In this document: positions 1 to 8,418 of the stretch, one piece after another
Layout: each line of letters begins with the position of its first letter
How positions within the stretch are numbered: position 1 is the first letter of the stretch
Assembly: GCF_028771845.1 (NCBI RefSeq)
Contig: NZ_CP118270.1
Location: 5,704,001-5,768,000 of the forward strand
Direction: 5' to 3'
DNA: 64,000 nt
Source of the DNA: Paenibacillus marchantiae
Lineage (GTDB): Bacteria; Bacillota; Bacilli; Paenibacillales; Paenibacillaceae
Made by a program: the position numbers and the translations under genes
Notes under the pieces: generated by a model
Told to the model about the DNA's origin: nothing
Seen by the model: only the letters and a program-made list of their open reading frames with translations
The model's database searches: none

Positions 1-640
1 AACGTTTGGCATAAATGCTGGAGACTGAAGGACCCCAGTCAAGTTCAGGATACTCCTGTACCTTTTTGTTGACTGTCCGGAATCCATCCACGATGGTGTT
101 GTCCATCGTTTGCTCTTCCGTTGCCATAGCCGACTCGGCATCCATCCAGCGTAAACGGTCAGAAATGACTTTCTGCTGTACATCCTGCAGATTTTTAGTG
201 ATCTCGGATGAATTCGCATACAGTTTTTTCAAGTTGCCCATTTCTTTTTCACTTAATGGTTCATTGGTCAGATCACGCATGGACGCCTGATAAGCAAAGT
301 TGGAGATGCGGGAGAGAAACTCCTCCGTTTCACTGAAAGGCAGCATTGTAAGCGGCAATTGATTAATCTCATTCTGGGCTTCACTAGTGAGTCGCCATAC
401 GTTCATTAGACCTTTGCGATGCATCCCTTGGGACGTAGCATGGACTGCCAGCGTGTTCCCAATCTCCGAGTGCAATTTGTCCATATGAAAAGATAAATCG
501 TGAAAAGCACGCTGATATTGATTCTCTGCCTTGATCAGAATGGCATTTTTCTCCTGGTTCTCTTGGTAACCCCATACGAGAGCACCGATTAACAGAACTG
601 CAAATATCGGAAACATAACTGAACTTAAACGTTTATACAT
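1..640 (-). CDS. ypeB: Germination protein YpeB, N-terminal part (3' end outside window)
   Basis: The reading frame opens with ATG at 640 behind AGAAAGGAGACTC and stays open to the window edge, giving about 213 residues. The N-terminus has a single membrane segment (about residues 8-25, ending in VWGYQE) followed by a helical region with KAENQYQRAFHDL, LTSEAQNEINQLPLT and RWMDAESAMA. These match my memory of the B. subtilis YpeB N-terminal domain, which stabilises the cortex-lytic enzyme SleB in the spore. The C-terminal PepSY-like repeats would lie outside the window. In B. subtilis the order is prsW-sleB-ypeB in one direction. Here only a small zinc-ribbon gene separates prsW from ypeB, so sleB is not in its usual place. 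Identity is confident; the missing partner is an observation about this window only. Confidence 0.9.
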   Translation of the reverse strand, partial: MYKRLSSVMFPIFAVLLIGALVWGYQENQEKNAILIKAENQYQRAFHDLSFHMDKLHSEIGNTLAVHATSQGMHRKGLMNVWRLTSEAQNEINQLPLTMLPFSETEEFLSRISNFAYQASMRDLTNEPLSEKEMGNLKKLYANSSEITKNLQDVQQKVISDRLRWMDAESAMATEEQTMDNTIVDGFRTVNKKVQEYPELDWGPSVSSIYAKR

Positions 641-762
641 CGGTAGAGTCTCCTTTCTTCTAAGCCACTACCTCTATTGTGGATCGAAGAAAGACCTCTT
701 ATGCATGCGATTTCCAGTCTGTCCAATGACGGGCTTGTCACGCATGGTCTCAAACGTTCTAT

Positions 763-933
763 TTAATTCAATTGTACCCAGGTTGTGCCGCCATCTTCCT
801 CAATTTCGAACTGATCTCGATTATCACACAAACACTGTTTAAAACCGGTCTCAATTCTTCCTCGTTCTTTCTTACCTCGCAGCGTAAAACGTTCTCCACA
901 TTGCTTGCATCTGATTTTAATTTTGATTCTCAT
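763..933 (-). CDS. Small zinc-ribbon-like protein, 56 aa
   Basis: ATG at 933 (GTG at 936 also possible) follows a GGGGATAAGC stretch. The product begins MRIKIKIRCKQCGERF, has CKQC near residues 9-12 and C-L-C near residues 34-36, and ends WVQLN. The CxxC plus CxC pattern suggests a single zinc-binding ribbon, and the charged, soluble composition argues against membrane insertion. I do not recognise the family and assign no function. It sits between prsW and ypeB on the same strand, the place where sleB stands in B. subtilis, 52 nt downstream of the prsW terminator hairpin and about 120 nt before ypeB. Codon use looks like that of its neighbours. Confidence 0.65.
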   Translation of the reverse strand: MRIKIKIRCKQCGERFTLRGKKERGRIETGFKQCLCDNRDQFEIEEDGGTTWVQLN

Positions 934-984
934 CACGCTTATCCCCGTTTCTATTGGTCTTCCCCGGGAATTTTTATTTTATTG

Positions 985-1042
985 CAACAAAAAACACACC
1001 GGGGCATCAGGCGCAGGTTGCGCTCCATGTCCACCAGTGTGT
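985..1042 (-). terminator. Rho-independent terminator after prsW
   Basis: Read on the minus strand, ACACACTGG (1042-1034) pairs with CCGGTGTGT (1002-994) with one T.G wobble. A second inner hairpin (GCGCA/TGCGC) lies in the loop, and a TTTTTT run follows. It starts 9 nt past the prsW stop. Confidence 0.7.
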
Positions 1043-1050
1043 CCGTATTT

Positions 1051-1746
1051 TTATAATTTAATCTCTTCCTCACGCTTCACAAAACGAAAAGGAGAACGAT
1101 TGTTGGCCCTTGTAATTTTGCCCATCGCACCGTACCATAATCCCGCCATCAATGGCGCAATGAACCATAACCAATGATTCACCATGGTATTCATAATGAC
1201 ATCATAAAGCGCATGCCAGAAGAACGGTAGAACCAGTGAGAGCATAAGAAACCAACGTTTTTTCTTGCCATCCGAAAACTTGGCCCGCCCCATGTAATAA
1301 CCCATAATTACTGCAAACATGGCGTGACCTGATACAGGAAGCAATGCACGAATGAACATAGCTGAGACGGAAGCATTCCCCGCAAAGGCATACAACACAT
1401 TCTCAACTGTAGCAAATCCGAGTGAAACAGCAACGGAGTATAGAATCCCATCATAAGGCTCGTCAAATTCGGTATGGTTATAAATAATATGGTATATCAC
1501 AAACCATTTGACGAACTCTTCAACCCCACCTGAAATCAGGATGGATTCAACATAAGGATTATCTCCAAGCCAGATCATCATGCCACGCTGAATAATCATC
1601 ACAGGCAGTACCATCAGAATCCCCATGAGAAAGACTCGAAATACCATGTGAAGAGGTTCAGAGTCATAACGGTCTTTCAGATAAAAGTATGTTAACAAGG
1701 CGAGACCCGGAGCTACTGCTGCCGCTAAAACCGAAAACAAAAGCAC
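1051..1746 (-). CDS. prsW: Intramembrane protease PrsW
   Basis: A 231-residue polytopic membrane protein. Start GTG at 1746 follows AGGAGGGAATTTCG. It carries the EEFVKW motif (E76, E77, K80), a conserved VENVLYA helix and HAMFAVIMGYYMG and FFWHALYDVIMN histidine motifs, as in the PrsW glutamic-type membrane proteases. In Bacillus, PrsW makes the first (site-1) cut in the anti-sigma factor RsiW and so activates SigW in response to envelope stress; that role is inferred by family here because no sigW/rsiW pair is in the window. Its neighbours mecA and ypeB match the ypbH-prsW-ypeB order of B. subtilis. Length is close to the B. subtilis protein. Confidence 0.9.
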   Translation of the reverse strand: MLLFSVLAAAVAPGLALLTYFYLKDRYDSEPLHMVFRVFLMGILMVLPVMIIQRGMMIWLGDNPYVESILISGGVEEFVKWFVIYHIIYNHTEFDEPYDGILYSVAVSLGFATVENVLYAFAGNASVSAMFIRALLPVSGHAMFAVIMGYYMGRAKFSDGKKKRWFLMLSLVLPFFWHALYDVIMNTMVNHWLWFIAPLMAGLWYGAMGKITRANNRSPFRFVKREEEIKL

Positions 1747-1789
1747 CGAAATTCCCTCCTCTGACTAAAGACGCGATTACAACTAGAGC

Positions 1790-2404
1790 TTACTCCTGAC
1801 GCTTGAAGTGGGTGCAAATAACCTCAACCGCTTGTTCAGGCATAACAACCTTTCCGTACTCTTCCATGACGGCAGGGGTAACGGAAGATCCTTCACCGAA
1901 TTCAGCAAGCAATGCAATCAATGCTGCATGTTTGGTCGAATCCAAGTCATCCGGTTCAAAATGCAAAAACCATTTGTCTTTATAGGAATAAAGTCTTCCA
2001 GCATCCGTTACGTGCTGATGCAACATATGTGCAGCCTCAATCAGCACTTCAAAATCTTTGAATGCATAGACGATGGAATCGCTTTGCTCAAGTGTAACTT
2101 CCATCTCATATACTTCTTCAGGCAAATCATCCTCATTACCTGAACCATATTGTTGCGGATCATATTTCCCCCGGGTGACAATGACAACCATCCCTTGAGC
2201 GGGAAGTGCGAATACTTCGACAGCAAGTGGACCTGTAGCATCAAATCCAAGTTCGGAATAGGCCTGGTCCATCATTTCAGTGAACAGTTCATGAACTTTA
2301 GGTATTTCCTGCCACATATCATCTTTTTGTATTCCGCGCTCGCTCAGATCGTCAAAGGTCAGGAAAATCCGTATCTTATCGTGACTTAATCGTTCTATTT
2401 TCAT
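1790..2404 (-). CDS. mecA: Adaptor protein MecA/YpbH
   Basis: A 204-residue protein beginning MKIERLSHDKIRIFLTFDDL, the conserved MecA N-terminal substrate-binding domain, with a C-terminal ClpC-binding domain (FEVLIEAAHML to the end) and an acidic linker. I place the start at ATG 2404 behind GGGGAGATCCTGT; a TTG at 2428 would add eight unconserved residues and overlap the ribosome-binding site. MecA proteins deliver substrates such as ComK or SpoIIE to the ClpC-ClpP protease. In B. subtilis the paralogue YpbH lies in this neighbourhood, so this could be called ypbH. Nothing else in the window shows whether a second mecA exists in the genome. Confidence 0.88.
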   Translation of the reverse strand: MKIERLSHDKIRIFLTFDDLSERGIQKDDMWQEIPKVHELFTEMMDQAYSELGFDATGPLAVEVFALPAQGMVVIVTRGKYDPQQYGSGNEDDLPEEVYEMEVTLEQSDSIVYAFKDFEVLIEAAHMLHQHVTDAGRLYSYKDKWFLHFEPDDLDSTKHAALIALLAEFGEGSSVTPAVMEEYGKVVMPEQAVEVICTHFKRQE

Positions 2405-2530
2405 ACAGGATCTCCCCTTTATAAGCAAGTCTTATAACAGATTATGAAGCACAAAACAATATGTGCTGAAAATAAATCTATGTAGTTATGTTATCATTTT
2501 ATACCTGCAAATGCACGAAGTAAAATCGAC

Positions 2531-2576
2531 AAAAAAAGAATCATTCCACATCAAAACAGGACTGTGGATGATTCTA
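2531..2576 (-). terminator. Terminator after the 118-aa hypothetical gene
   Basis: On the minus strand AGAATCATCCAC pairs with GTGGAATGATTCT across a short loop, followed by TTTTTTT. It lies directly after the stop codon at 2592. Confidence 0.75.
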
Positions 2577-2591
2577 ATGGGAGGTTTGTGT

Positions 2592-2948
2592 TTATAAACC
2601 CGGTACTGTTGTGTTTGTTTGAGTTAAAATTTGCTCAACTTCATGTTTAACATCCGGATTGGTGCGAATAAAATCTTTGAGCATGTTCATGTTCTCTTCT
2701 TTTTCCTGCGGAGTGATCGGCTTTGCACTTTTTTTATGCGTGCTTTTGTGGGAATCTCCGCTCTGTTCGTTTGGCTTGGAGCTGAATCCGTCCATGCCTG
2801 GGAACGTCATCTCCATCATTTTGTGTTTGGCCTGATTCATCATGTTGCGGGATGAACCGGAAGACAGCATTGACATTTTACCTTTGGACAGCCAAGAACT
2901 GGCTGCTACGCCAATTACAACACCCCAGAAAAAGGATGACGCCTTCAT
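2592..2948 (-). CDS. Hypothetical protein with N-terminal membrane segment, 118 aa
   Basis: The protein starts MKASSFFWGVVIGVAASSWL, a short hydrophobic segment that could anchor it or place it near the membrane, similar in style to YtxH-type proteins but without a clear match. A methionine-rich stretch (MMNQAKHKMMEM), a Ser/Lys-rich linker and a C-terminal helix with KDFIRTNPDVKHEVEQIL follow. The ribosome-binding site is AAAGGAGGTTGG. It has its own terminator and is probably monocistronic. I do not recognise the family. It faces away from the polysaccharide deacetylase gene. Confidence 0.65.
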   Translation of the reverse strand: MKASSFFWGVVIGVAASSWLSKGKMSMLSSGSSRNMMNQAKHKMMEMTFPGMDGFSSKPNEQSGDSHKSTHKKSAKPITPQEKEENMNMLKDFIRTNPDVKHEVEQILTQTNTTVPGL

Positions 2949-3042
2949 TACACCAACCTCCTTTTAATGTTAAAATCACAACTAGTGTTTGCGGGAGTGC
3001 CTCATCTCATTCCGCATAAATACAGGAAAGCGAGTTGAAAGC

Positions 3043-3978
3043 ATGATTAGACACACCACCGCCTTAATTATGATCGCATGCATGCTGTTGTCAGCTTGTG
3101 GAACCAAGGTCGAAACAACACCTGAATCCACAAAGTCCAGCAATGAATCGGTTACTTCAAGGCAGGAGCAGCAGAACGAGCCAACTTCCACTGGGACAAG
3201 CGAAAAGCAAACCACGGATTCTCCGTCCTCAACGGACTCAAATTCGGATCAAGAATCACCAAGTGATGACGAAACATCTTCGACAGAAAAAGAAGAAACT
3301 GATAACGCCCTCGGTACAAAAGCAGCCGAAGTTAATATTGAAAAAACGTATCATATGAACGCCAATTACTACATCAAACCCAACGATAAAACGAACGAAA
3401 GCAAGGTTGTATTGTTAACATTTGATGATGGGCCCAAAGAAGAAAAAATGATAAACAGATTAATCGACACCTTGGATAAACATGACACGAAAGCGATATT
3501 TTTTGTTAACGGATACCGAGTGAAAAGTCATCCCGAGTTGCTCGAGATCATCCATGAACGTGGACAGGTAATAGGAAATCATGCGTGGGATCATGAGGAT
3601 CTGAAAAAAATGTCCATTACGGCAGCAGCCAAACAAGTCACCGATGTGCAAAAGATTGTGAAAGAAACGATTGGCGTGGAACCCCAGTTCTTCCGTCCGC
3701 CATTCGGTTCTGGAAATGATGCATTAAAGGCCACAGTCAAGAAAAACGGCATGTTATATATGACATGGTCCAATGGCTCATTGGATTGGGATAAGAGTAC
3801 CAAAAACAAACCGGATAAAGTCATCCAGAATGTGCTGGATCAATTAAATCCAGGCAGTAATATTTTGATGCATGAGTTGCCATGGACAGTTGAAGCGTTG
3901 GATGAGTTGTTAACCAAACTTGAACAGAAAGGTTACACTTTTGTCGATCCTCGCTCCATTGAACTGGAAGCCCGCTGA
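3043..3978 (+). CDS. Lipoprotein polysaccharide deacetylase (NodB domain)
   Basis: From ATG 3043 the product is 311 residues. Residues 1-19 form a lipoprotein signal with lipobox LLSAC (Cys19), followed by a long Ser/Thr/Glu/Gln-rich linker to about residue 100. The NodB deacetylase domain carries TFDDGP (126-131), the HxxxxH-type metal motif GNHAWDH and RPPFG, so the zinc and catalytic residues are present. The family removes N-acetyl groups from peptidoglycan or chitin-like polymers at the cell surface. A TTG at 2989 would add 18 residues before the signal peptide and is less likely. It stands alone on the plus strand and shares a bidirectional terminator with the converging phosphoesterase gene. 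Substrate cannot be read from sequence. Confidence 0.85.
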   Translation: MIRHTTALIMIACMLLSACGTKVETTPESTKSSNESVTSRQEQQNEPTSTGTSEKQTTDSPSSTDSNSDQESPSDDETSSTEKEETDNALGTKAAEVNIEKTYHMNANYYIKPNDKTNESKVVLLTFDDGPKEEKMINRLIDTLDKHDTKAIFFVNGYRVKSHPELLEIIHERGQVIGNHAWDHEDLKKMSITAAAKQVTDVQKIVKETIGVEPQFFRPPFGSGNDALKATVKKNGMLYMTWSNGSLDWDKSTKNKPDKVIQNVLDQLNPGSNILMHELPWTVEALDELLTKLEQKGYTFVDPRSIELEAR

Positions 3979-4062
3979 GCTTCGATTATTTGCCCGGCAT
4001 TCGGCTTAATATCAATAATTGATGAGTTGGAATTGACATGAAGGAACTTACAAAGTTATAAC

Positions 4063-4097
4063 AAACAGCCTTGGTCCTATGCGGATCAAGGCTGTTT
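4063..4097. terminator. Bidirectional terminator between convergent genes
   Basis: AAACAGCCTTG (4063-4073) is the exact inverse of CAAGGCTGTTT (4087-4097). The hairpin overlaps the stop codon of the minus-strand phosphoesterase and ends with T-rich sequence on the plus strand. Confidence 0.75.
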
Positions 4098-4910
4098 GTT
4101 TGAGAGCATTCGCAAAGTAATGATATGCATTTCTGCGGGACAACAAAGTCTGAACGGCAAATGATTTGTTCCGTATCCTTTGCTAACCAGCATTTTACCT
4201 TCTTGCTCGGTATCATTACCATCCTTTTTCAAAGAGAACCACCCGCTAGACACAGAGCGGTACGCTTTGTTAAGAAAGACGGGGCCAAAGACCGGAAATA
4301 CTAATTGTCCACCGTGAGTGTGACCACTCAATATCAGATCAACAGGTCCATTCAAGTGAAGAGCCTCTAGGGGATCGTGCACGATGGCAATCTTGCATTC
4401 TTTGGAGTCCAATTCTGCAAGCAGCGAATCCCCTCGCTGTGAACGATAATCAACTCCGACCAGACACAGTTTGCTTCTGCCTTTACGAAGGTAAGTGGTA
4501 GAATCCTGTAAGAGTTGAACGCCCGTATCTCGGAATATACGTTCGAGATGCACAGTTCCTGCTCTTTTATCATGGTTCCCATAGACTGTAAAAACAGGGG
4601 CAATATAAGACAACAAGCTCATATTATGTCTGACAATGGGCCATGAAATTCCTTTTTCCGCCACATCTCCCCCAATAATAACCCAGTCCACCTGATTGCG
4701 AAGATGTTCCAGATCATTCTTTTTCAGCTTGCGTTTATGGATATCAGATAAATACAGGATTTTGCTGCCATCAAAAGAAGAGGGCAAATTCGGAACTTCA
4801 ACCTCTTCTGAAACGATGTGATGAAGATGCGCCTCACGCCACATATGAACCAGCAAGGCAATCCCGGCCAAAATAACGGCAACGAACCATGCCAGTATTA
4901 CCATGGCCAT
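4086..4910 (-). CDS. Membrane-anchored calcineurin-like metallophosphoesterase (YpbG-like)
   Basis: From ATG 4910 the protein has 274 residues with one N-terminal membrane helix (about residues 3-23) and a phosphoesterase domain with the metal motifs LYLSDIH, IIGGDVAEKG, YGNHD and SGHTHGGQ. The family hydrolyses phosphoesters such as UDP-sugar lipids or cyclic nucleotides; the substrate is unknown. The frame is open upstream to a TTG at 4955, but ATG 4910 or 4904 overlaps the upstream stop (CCATGGCCATGGTAA), the usual arrangement for translational coupling. Together with the next two genes it resembles the B. subtilis ypb cluster, in which ypbG encodes a phosphoesterase. Start position is the main uncertainty. 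Confidence 0.8.
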   Translation of the reverse strand: MAMVILAWFVAVILAGIALLVHMWREAHLHHIVSEEVEVPNLPSSFDGSKILYLSDIHKRKLKKNDLEHLRNQVDWVIIGGDVAEKGISWPIVRHNMSLLSYIAPVFTVYGNHDKRAGTVHLERIFRDTGVQLLQDSTTYLRKGRSKLCLVGVDYRSQRGDSLLAELDSKECKIAIVHDPLEALHLNGPVDLILSGHTHGGQLVFPVFGPVFLNKAYRSVSSGWFSLKKDGNDTEQEGKMLVSKGYGTNHLPFRLCCPAEMHIITLRMLSNKQP

Positions 4911-5353
4911 GGAAGGAAAGTATCCAAAGAAGGCGCTCCTTTTATCCCCCACCAAACCAGACTAATTGTGAGCAAAACAAATATAAATATGAGCGAGTTA
5001 ACAAATCGCTTACTGAGACGTAAACGGCGAGATGGATGAAGCTCAGTCCGCGTAGGAAGTGTTCCCGCTTCGGAAACGGATTCTTCTTCTGATGGCTTTT
5101 CTGCTTTGTTGGCACGTGCTGGTGCCCGCCGGGGAAGAACCGGACTTTCCAGCGATGATGTATAAGACTTGCGTTGTGATCTTGGTATGGAGACCGAGGT
5201 AATGGGTGTGAGTCCTCCCACCTCTGAGGCAGCAGCTGGTTCAACAACCAGATTTACTTGAGAAGCTTCAGGCCGCTCAGATGTCTCTGTCTTATCCGAG
5301 TGACGATGGCGCTGACTGCCGTATGTCTTCATTCTACTTAATTGCTGATTCAT
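4898..5353 (-). CDS. Hypothetical single-pass membrane protein, 151 aa
   Basis: The N-terminal 105 residues are polar, rich in Ser, Glu, Pro and Arg and look disordered. A membrane helix follows (VNSLIFIFVLLTISLVWW) with a short, probably external tail ending LPWPW. The start ATG 5353 overlaps the stop of the CPBP protease gene by four bases (ATGA), and its stop overlaps the start of the phosphoesterase gene, so the three genes are one translationally coupled operon. Position suggests equivalence to B. subtilis ypbE, but I see no LysM motif here. No function assigned. Confidence 0.7.
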   Translation of the reverse strand: MNQQLSRMKTYGSQRHRHSDKTETSERPEASQVNLVVEPAAASEVGGLTPITSVSIPRSQRKSYTSSLESPVLPRRAPARANKAEKPSEEESVSEAGTLPTRTELHPSRRLRLSKRFVNSLIFIFVLLTISLVWWGIKGAPSLDTFLPWPW

Positions 5354-5943
5354 GATCCCCTCCGAAAACGTATCGCTAATCCAGACACCAAATCAATAAT
5401 AAAATGACATAGTATAGGCGCCCATAATGTGCCGGATTGCATATAAATCCAACCCAATCCATAGCTCGAAACAAATACCCAACCAGTTGGAATCCAATGC
5501 CGCAAATAGCGTATATGGATAACCGCAAATAAAATACTTGTCCAGTAAGGACCTAACGCATGTTGTATGGCTCCACGAAATAGCAATTCTTCACAAACAG
5601 CAACGATGGCTGCTATGCATACAATGTGCCAGATTGGACGCTTGCGGAACAGCATCTCGTTAATGCCGCCATCATCCATGCTTTCTTGAGGAATAACATA
5701 AGAAAGAACCAAGTCCATAACAAGCATAATGCCAGCAAGACCAAGCCCCCACCAAATAAACTGGTAACTATCAGGCCAAGCAAGTACATCAAAAAGATTT
5801 CTCTTCTGCAATAAAATCCATACAACCCCAATGATCAAAGTTAACCCTTGTGTAAAGTATAGATTGATCAGAAGCAAACGCTCGGTAAGTTGCTGTGGTT
5901 CAGCCTTCTGAATCTTGAACTTGGGAAACTTTAATTTTTTCAT
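5350..5943 (-). CDS. CPBP-family intramembrane metalloprotease (YpbD-like)
   Basis: A 197-residue polytopic membrane protein from ATG 5943 (MKKLKFPKFKIQ). It carries the family motifs CEELLFRG (EExxxR), FAVIH (FxxxH) and CHFIID, which coordinate metal in the CAAX/bacteriocin-processing membrane proteases. The frame extends upstream to 6033 with a non-conserved segment, so the later ATG is preferred, although its ribosome-binding site (GAGGACAGACACAGGCG) is weak. First gene of a coupled three-gene operon. The substrate is unknown; family members prenyl-process proteins, confer bacteriocin immunity or cleave anti-sigma factors. Confidence 0.82.
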   Translation of the reverse strand: MKKLKFPKFKIQKAEPQQLTERLLLINLYFTQGLTLIIGVVWILLQKRNLFDVLAWPDSYQFIWWGLGLAGIMLVMDLVLSYVIPQESMDDGGINEMLFRKRPIWHIVCIAAIVAVCEELLFRGAIQHALGPYWTSILFAVIHIRYLRHWIPTGWVFVSSYGLGWIYMQSGTLWAPILCHFIIDLVSGLAIRFRRGS

Positions 5944-6241
5944 CGCCTGTGTCTGTCCTCTTGACTTATATTTGATGGATAACAAATTCGTTGTCCAATC
6001 GGATAGTATACTAAATGATAGCCAAAAAACCAAATAGGTTCAAGGCCTGCCCCAAGTCCCGGTTTTTCAGCGAAGCCATATCCATTGAATTAGTTCATTA
6101 ATGTGTTAAAATCCGATTCACAAAACAGCTTGTAATCGAGCTATTTCGAGCGATCAAGGAAGTCAATTTTTTATATCTATACGCCTTCTCCTCCACTGAA
6201 GAAAATCACATTAGTAAATCGAATTAAAACATTTAAGCCTA

Positions 6242-6271
6242 TTGACATGCTCATGTCAGCCATGATACATT
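6242..6271 (+). promoter_or_regulatory. Probable SigA promoter of the serA T-box transcript
   Basis: TTGACA (6242-6247) is followed after 18 bases by TACATT (6266-6271), about 30 nt before the structured leader begins. The region 5944-6240 upstream of it holds no gene that I can support. Confidence 0.6.
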
Positions 6272-6299
6272 ATGAAAAAATTAGTCACGTTAAACACGA

Positions 6300-6553
6300 T
6301 GATGGAAAAAAGACGTTGCTTTGTCTTACAGAGAGCCGATGGATGGTGTAAATCGGTGGCAGGCAGATGATCTTGAGCGCTCCTGAGTTATTGCATTGAA
6401 ATTGGAGTAGGTGCAATCGGTTTAGACCCGTTATCCTCTTCGGTCTTCATTGACCGCTAAGACTGTCGTTGCGAAACGGCGGTGAATTAGGGTGGTACCA
6501 CGACAACTCTCGTCCCTTATTGCGCAAGCAGTATGTGGATTGAGAGTTTTTTG
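6300..6553 (+). promoter_or_regulatory. T-box leader controlling serA
   Basis: The hallmark T-box sequence AGGGTGGTACCACG is at 6489-6502. Upstream is a Stem I-like region with the distal GATGGATGGTG loop and a CTTGAG motif at about 6373, and a further hairpin with ATTGCA/TGCAAT arms. Downstream a terminator stem pairs AACTCTC (6505-6511) with GAGAGTT (6542-6548) and ends in TTTTTT. Such leaders read uncharged tRNA and switch between terminator and antiterminator. I cannot read the specifier triplet with confidence; serine is expected from the gene controlled. The 170 nt between leader and serA hold only the ribosome-binding site. Confidence 0.9.
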
Positions 6554-6721
6554 ATTTATTTTTAGAGTACAGACGTGGAAATCGCCCTATTTGCTACACC
6601 CTCCTCCTCTGCTGCGACACCGCGTTGTTGGAAGGAAGAGTTTCAATGGTTTTAAGGAATGCCTCTTTCGTGAGGTGAGACCTTGACGATATAGATACAC
6701 ATACCTAAGGAGGAAGAAACC

Positions 6722-8317
6722 ATGTACAAAGTGTTAGTGTCGGACCCCATTAGTGATCTGGGAATCCAGCAACTGGTGGATGCAAATGATGTTGTAGTTG
6801 AGAAGAAAACAGGTCTTAGCGAAGATGAGCTTGTTGCAATTATCGGCAATTATGATGCCCTTCTAGTTCGAAGTCAGACCCGTGTAACGGATCGTATTAT
6901 GACAGCAGGTACAAACCTTAAAGTCATCGGACGTGCTGGCGTAGGTGTAGATAACATTGATTTGGAAGCTGCTACCCAACGCGGTATCATTGTTATTAAC
7001 GCCCCTGACGGTAACACGATTACGACATGTGAGCATACATTTGCCATGATGATGGCACTGGCACGACATATTCCTCAGGCATATGCCAAAACCATTCAAG
7101 GTACTTGGGATCGTAAAACCTTCCTGGGTGTGGAGTTAAGAAATAAAACGCTGGGTGTGCTCGGTATGGGACGGATCGGTAGCGAAGTAGCTAAACGTGC
7201 CAAAGCATTCGGAATGGATATTCTAGCTTATGACCCGTTCCTCACTCAAGATCGCGCAGAGAAACTTCAGGTTAAGCTGGCTAGTGTGGATGACATCATT
7301 CGTAATGCCGACTTCATGACCGTTCACACACCATTAACACCTGAGACACGCCATATGATTTCCCGCCCACAATTTGAAGTGATGAAAAAAGGTATGCGTA
7401 TTATCAACTGTGCCCGTGGCGGAGTCGTTGATGAAATGGCACTTGTAGAAGCAATTGATGAAGGTATTGTTGCTGGTGCAGCATTCGACGTATTCGAGAG
7501 CGAACCACCGGCTGCTGATCACCCATTCCTGAATCATCCTAGCATTATTGTGACGCCTCATCTTGGTGCATCGACAGTAGAAGCACAAGAAAATGTAGCG
7601 ATCGACGTATCCGAGCAAGTCCTGCATATTCTGCGCAATGAACCGTTCAAAAACGCAGTTAACATGCCTGCAGTAGCCCCAACTGTAATGAACAAACTGC
7701 AGCCGTACTTTAAACTGGGTGAAACACTGGGTAGCTTTGCAGCTCAGATCACTCAAAATGCGGTTCAGGAAATTCGGATCGACTACGCTGGAGATCTGTC
7801 GGAAGTGGATACTTCTCCTTTGACTCGCTACATTGTAAAAGGTATTCTGGCAAGACATTTAGGCGGAGAAGCCAATATTGTCAACTCCATGCATTTAGCT
7901 AAAGTGCGGGATCTCAACGTAGTGGTTAGCCAAACATCGGCCACTAAAGGATTTACAAATCTGATTACCGTCACACTCGTGACGACTCAGGATGCCGAGG
8001 AGCGTCGTGTTGCGGGCACACTGCTTGCAGGTTATGGAGAGCGGATCGTGCGTCTGGACAAATTCCCAGTGGATATCGCTCCAGAAAGTCACCAAATTCT
8101 GATTTCGCATAATGATAAACCGGGTATTATCGGACGTGTTGGAACTTTGCTTGGAGAGAACGAAGTTAACATCGCCTCCATGCAGGTCGGACGTAAAATC
8201 ATTGGTGGGGCAGCTATCATGATTCTGACTGTAGATAAGGAAGTTCCAAAAGATGTGCTTGTACAGCTTGCAGCTCTTCAGGAAATCAATACAGCCGTTG
8301 AAATTGTATTGAATTAA
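6722..8317 (+). CDS. serA: D-3-phosphoglycerate dehydrogenase
   Basis: A 531-residue protein starting at ATG 6722 after AAGGAGGAAGAAACC. It catalyses the NAD-dependent oxidation of 3-phosphoglycerate, the first step of serine synthesis in the cytoplasm. The substrate-binding domain has RSQTRVTD and GRAGVGVDNID; the Rossmann fold has GVLGMGRIGSEVAKRA (about 144-160); the catalytic Arg, Glu and His lie in NCARGGVVDE, FESEPP and TPHLGAST. An intermediate ASB domain and a C-terminal ACT domain (from about residue 455, ISHNDKPGIIGRVGTLLG) complete the long-form enzyme. Length matches B. subtilis SerA. Expression is probably induced when the cognate tRNA is uncharged, through the T-box leader. Confidence 0.97.
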   Translation: MYKVLVSDPISDLGIQQLVDANDVVVEKKTGLSEDELVAIIGNYDALLVRSQTRVTDRIMTAGTNLKVIGRAGVGVDNIDLEAATQRGIIVINAPDGNTITTCEHTFAMMMALARHIPQAYAKTIQGTWDRKTFLGVELRNKTLGVLGMGRIGSEVAKRAKAFGMDILAYDPFLTQDRAEKLQVKLASVDDIIRNADFMTVHTPLTPETRHMISRPQFEVMKKGMRIINCARGGVVDEMALVEAIDEGIVAGAAFDVFESEPPAADHPFLNHPSIIVTPHLGASTVEAQENVAIDVSEQVLHILRNEPFKNAVNMPAVAPTVMNKLQPYFKLGETLGSFAAQITQNAVQEIRIDYAGDLSEVDTSPLTRYIVKGILARHLGGEANIVNSMHLAKVRDLNVVVSQTSATKGFTNLITVTLVTTQDAEERRVAGTLLAGYGERIVRLDKFPVDIAPESHQILISHNDKPGIIGRVGTLLGENEVNIASMQVGRKIIGGAAIMILTVDKEVPKDVLVQLAALQEINTAVEIVLN

Positions 8318-8342
8318 TTGACGGACTAATCAATTATAAGAC

Positions 8343-8380
8343 AAAAAGAGGCGAACCTTTATCAGGTTCGTCTCTTTTTA
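8343..8380 (+). terminator. Terminator after serA
   Basis: AAAAAGAGGCGAACCT pairs with AGGTTCGTCTCTTTTT around a short loop. The symmetric A/T runs would let it act in both directions, which suits the convergent collagen-like gene. Confidence 0.8.
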
Positions 8381-8418
8381 TAAACTCAAAATTCCTTTTG
8401 ACTAGCGTAATTCATGCA

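Noticed and set aside
772..1177. Plus-strand open frames of 90 to 94 codons
   Set aside because: They are antisense to the zinc-ribbon gene and the prsW terminator and have no conserved sequence.
7334..7858. A 174-codon frame antisense to serA
   Set aside because: Shadow of a strongly conserved gene, with biased residues (Cys, His, Arg) typical of an antisense frame.
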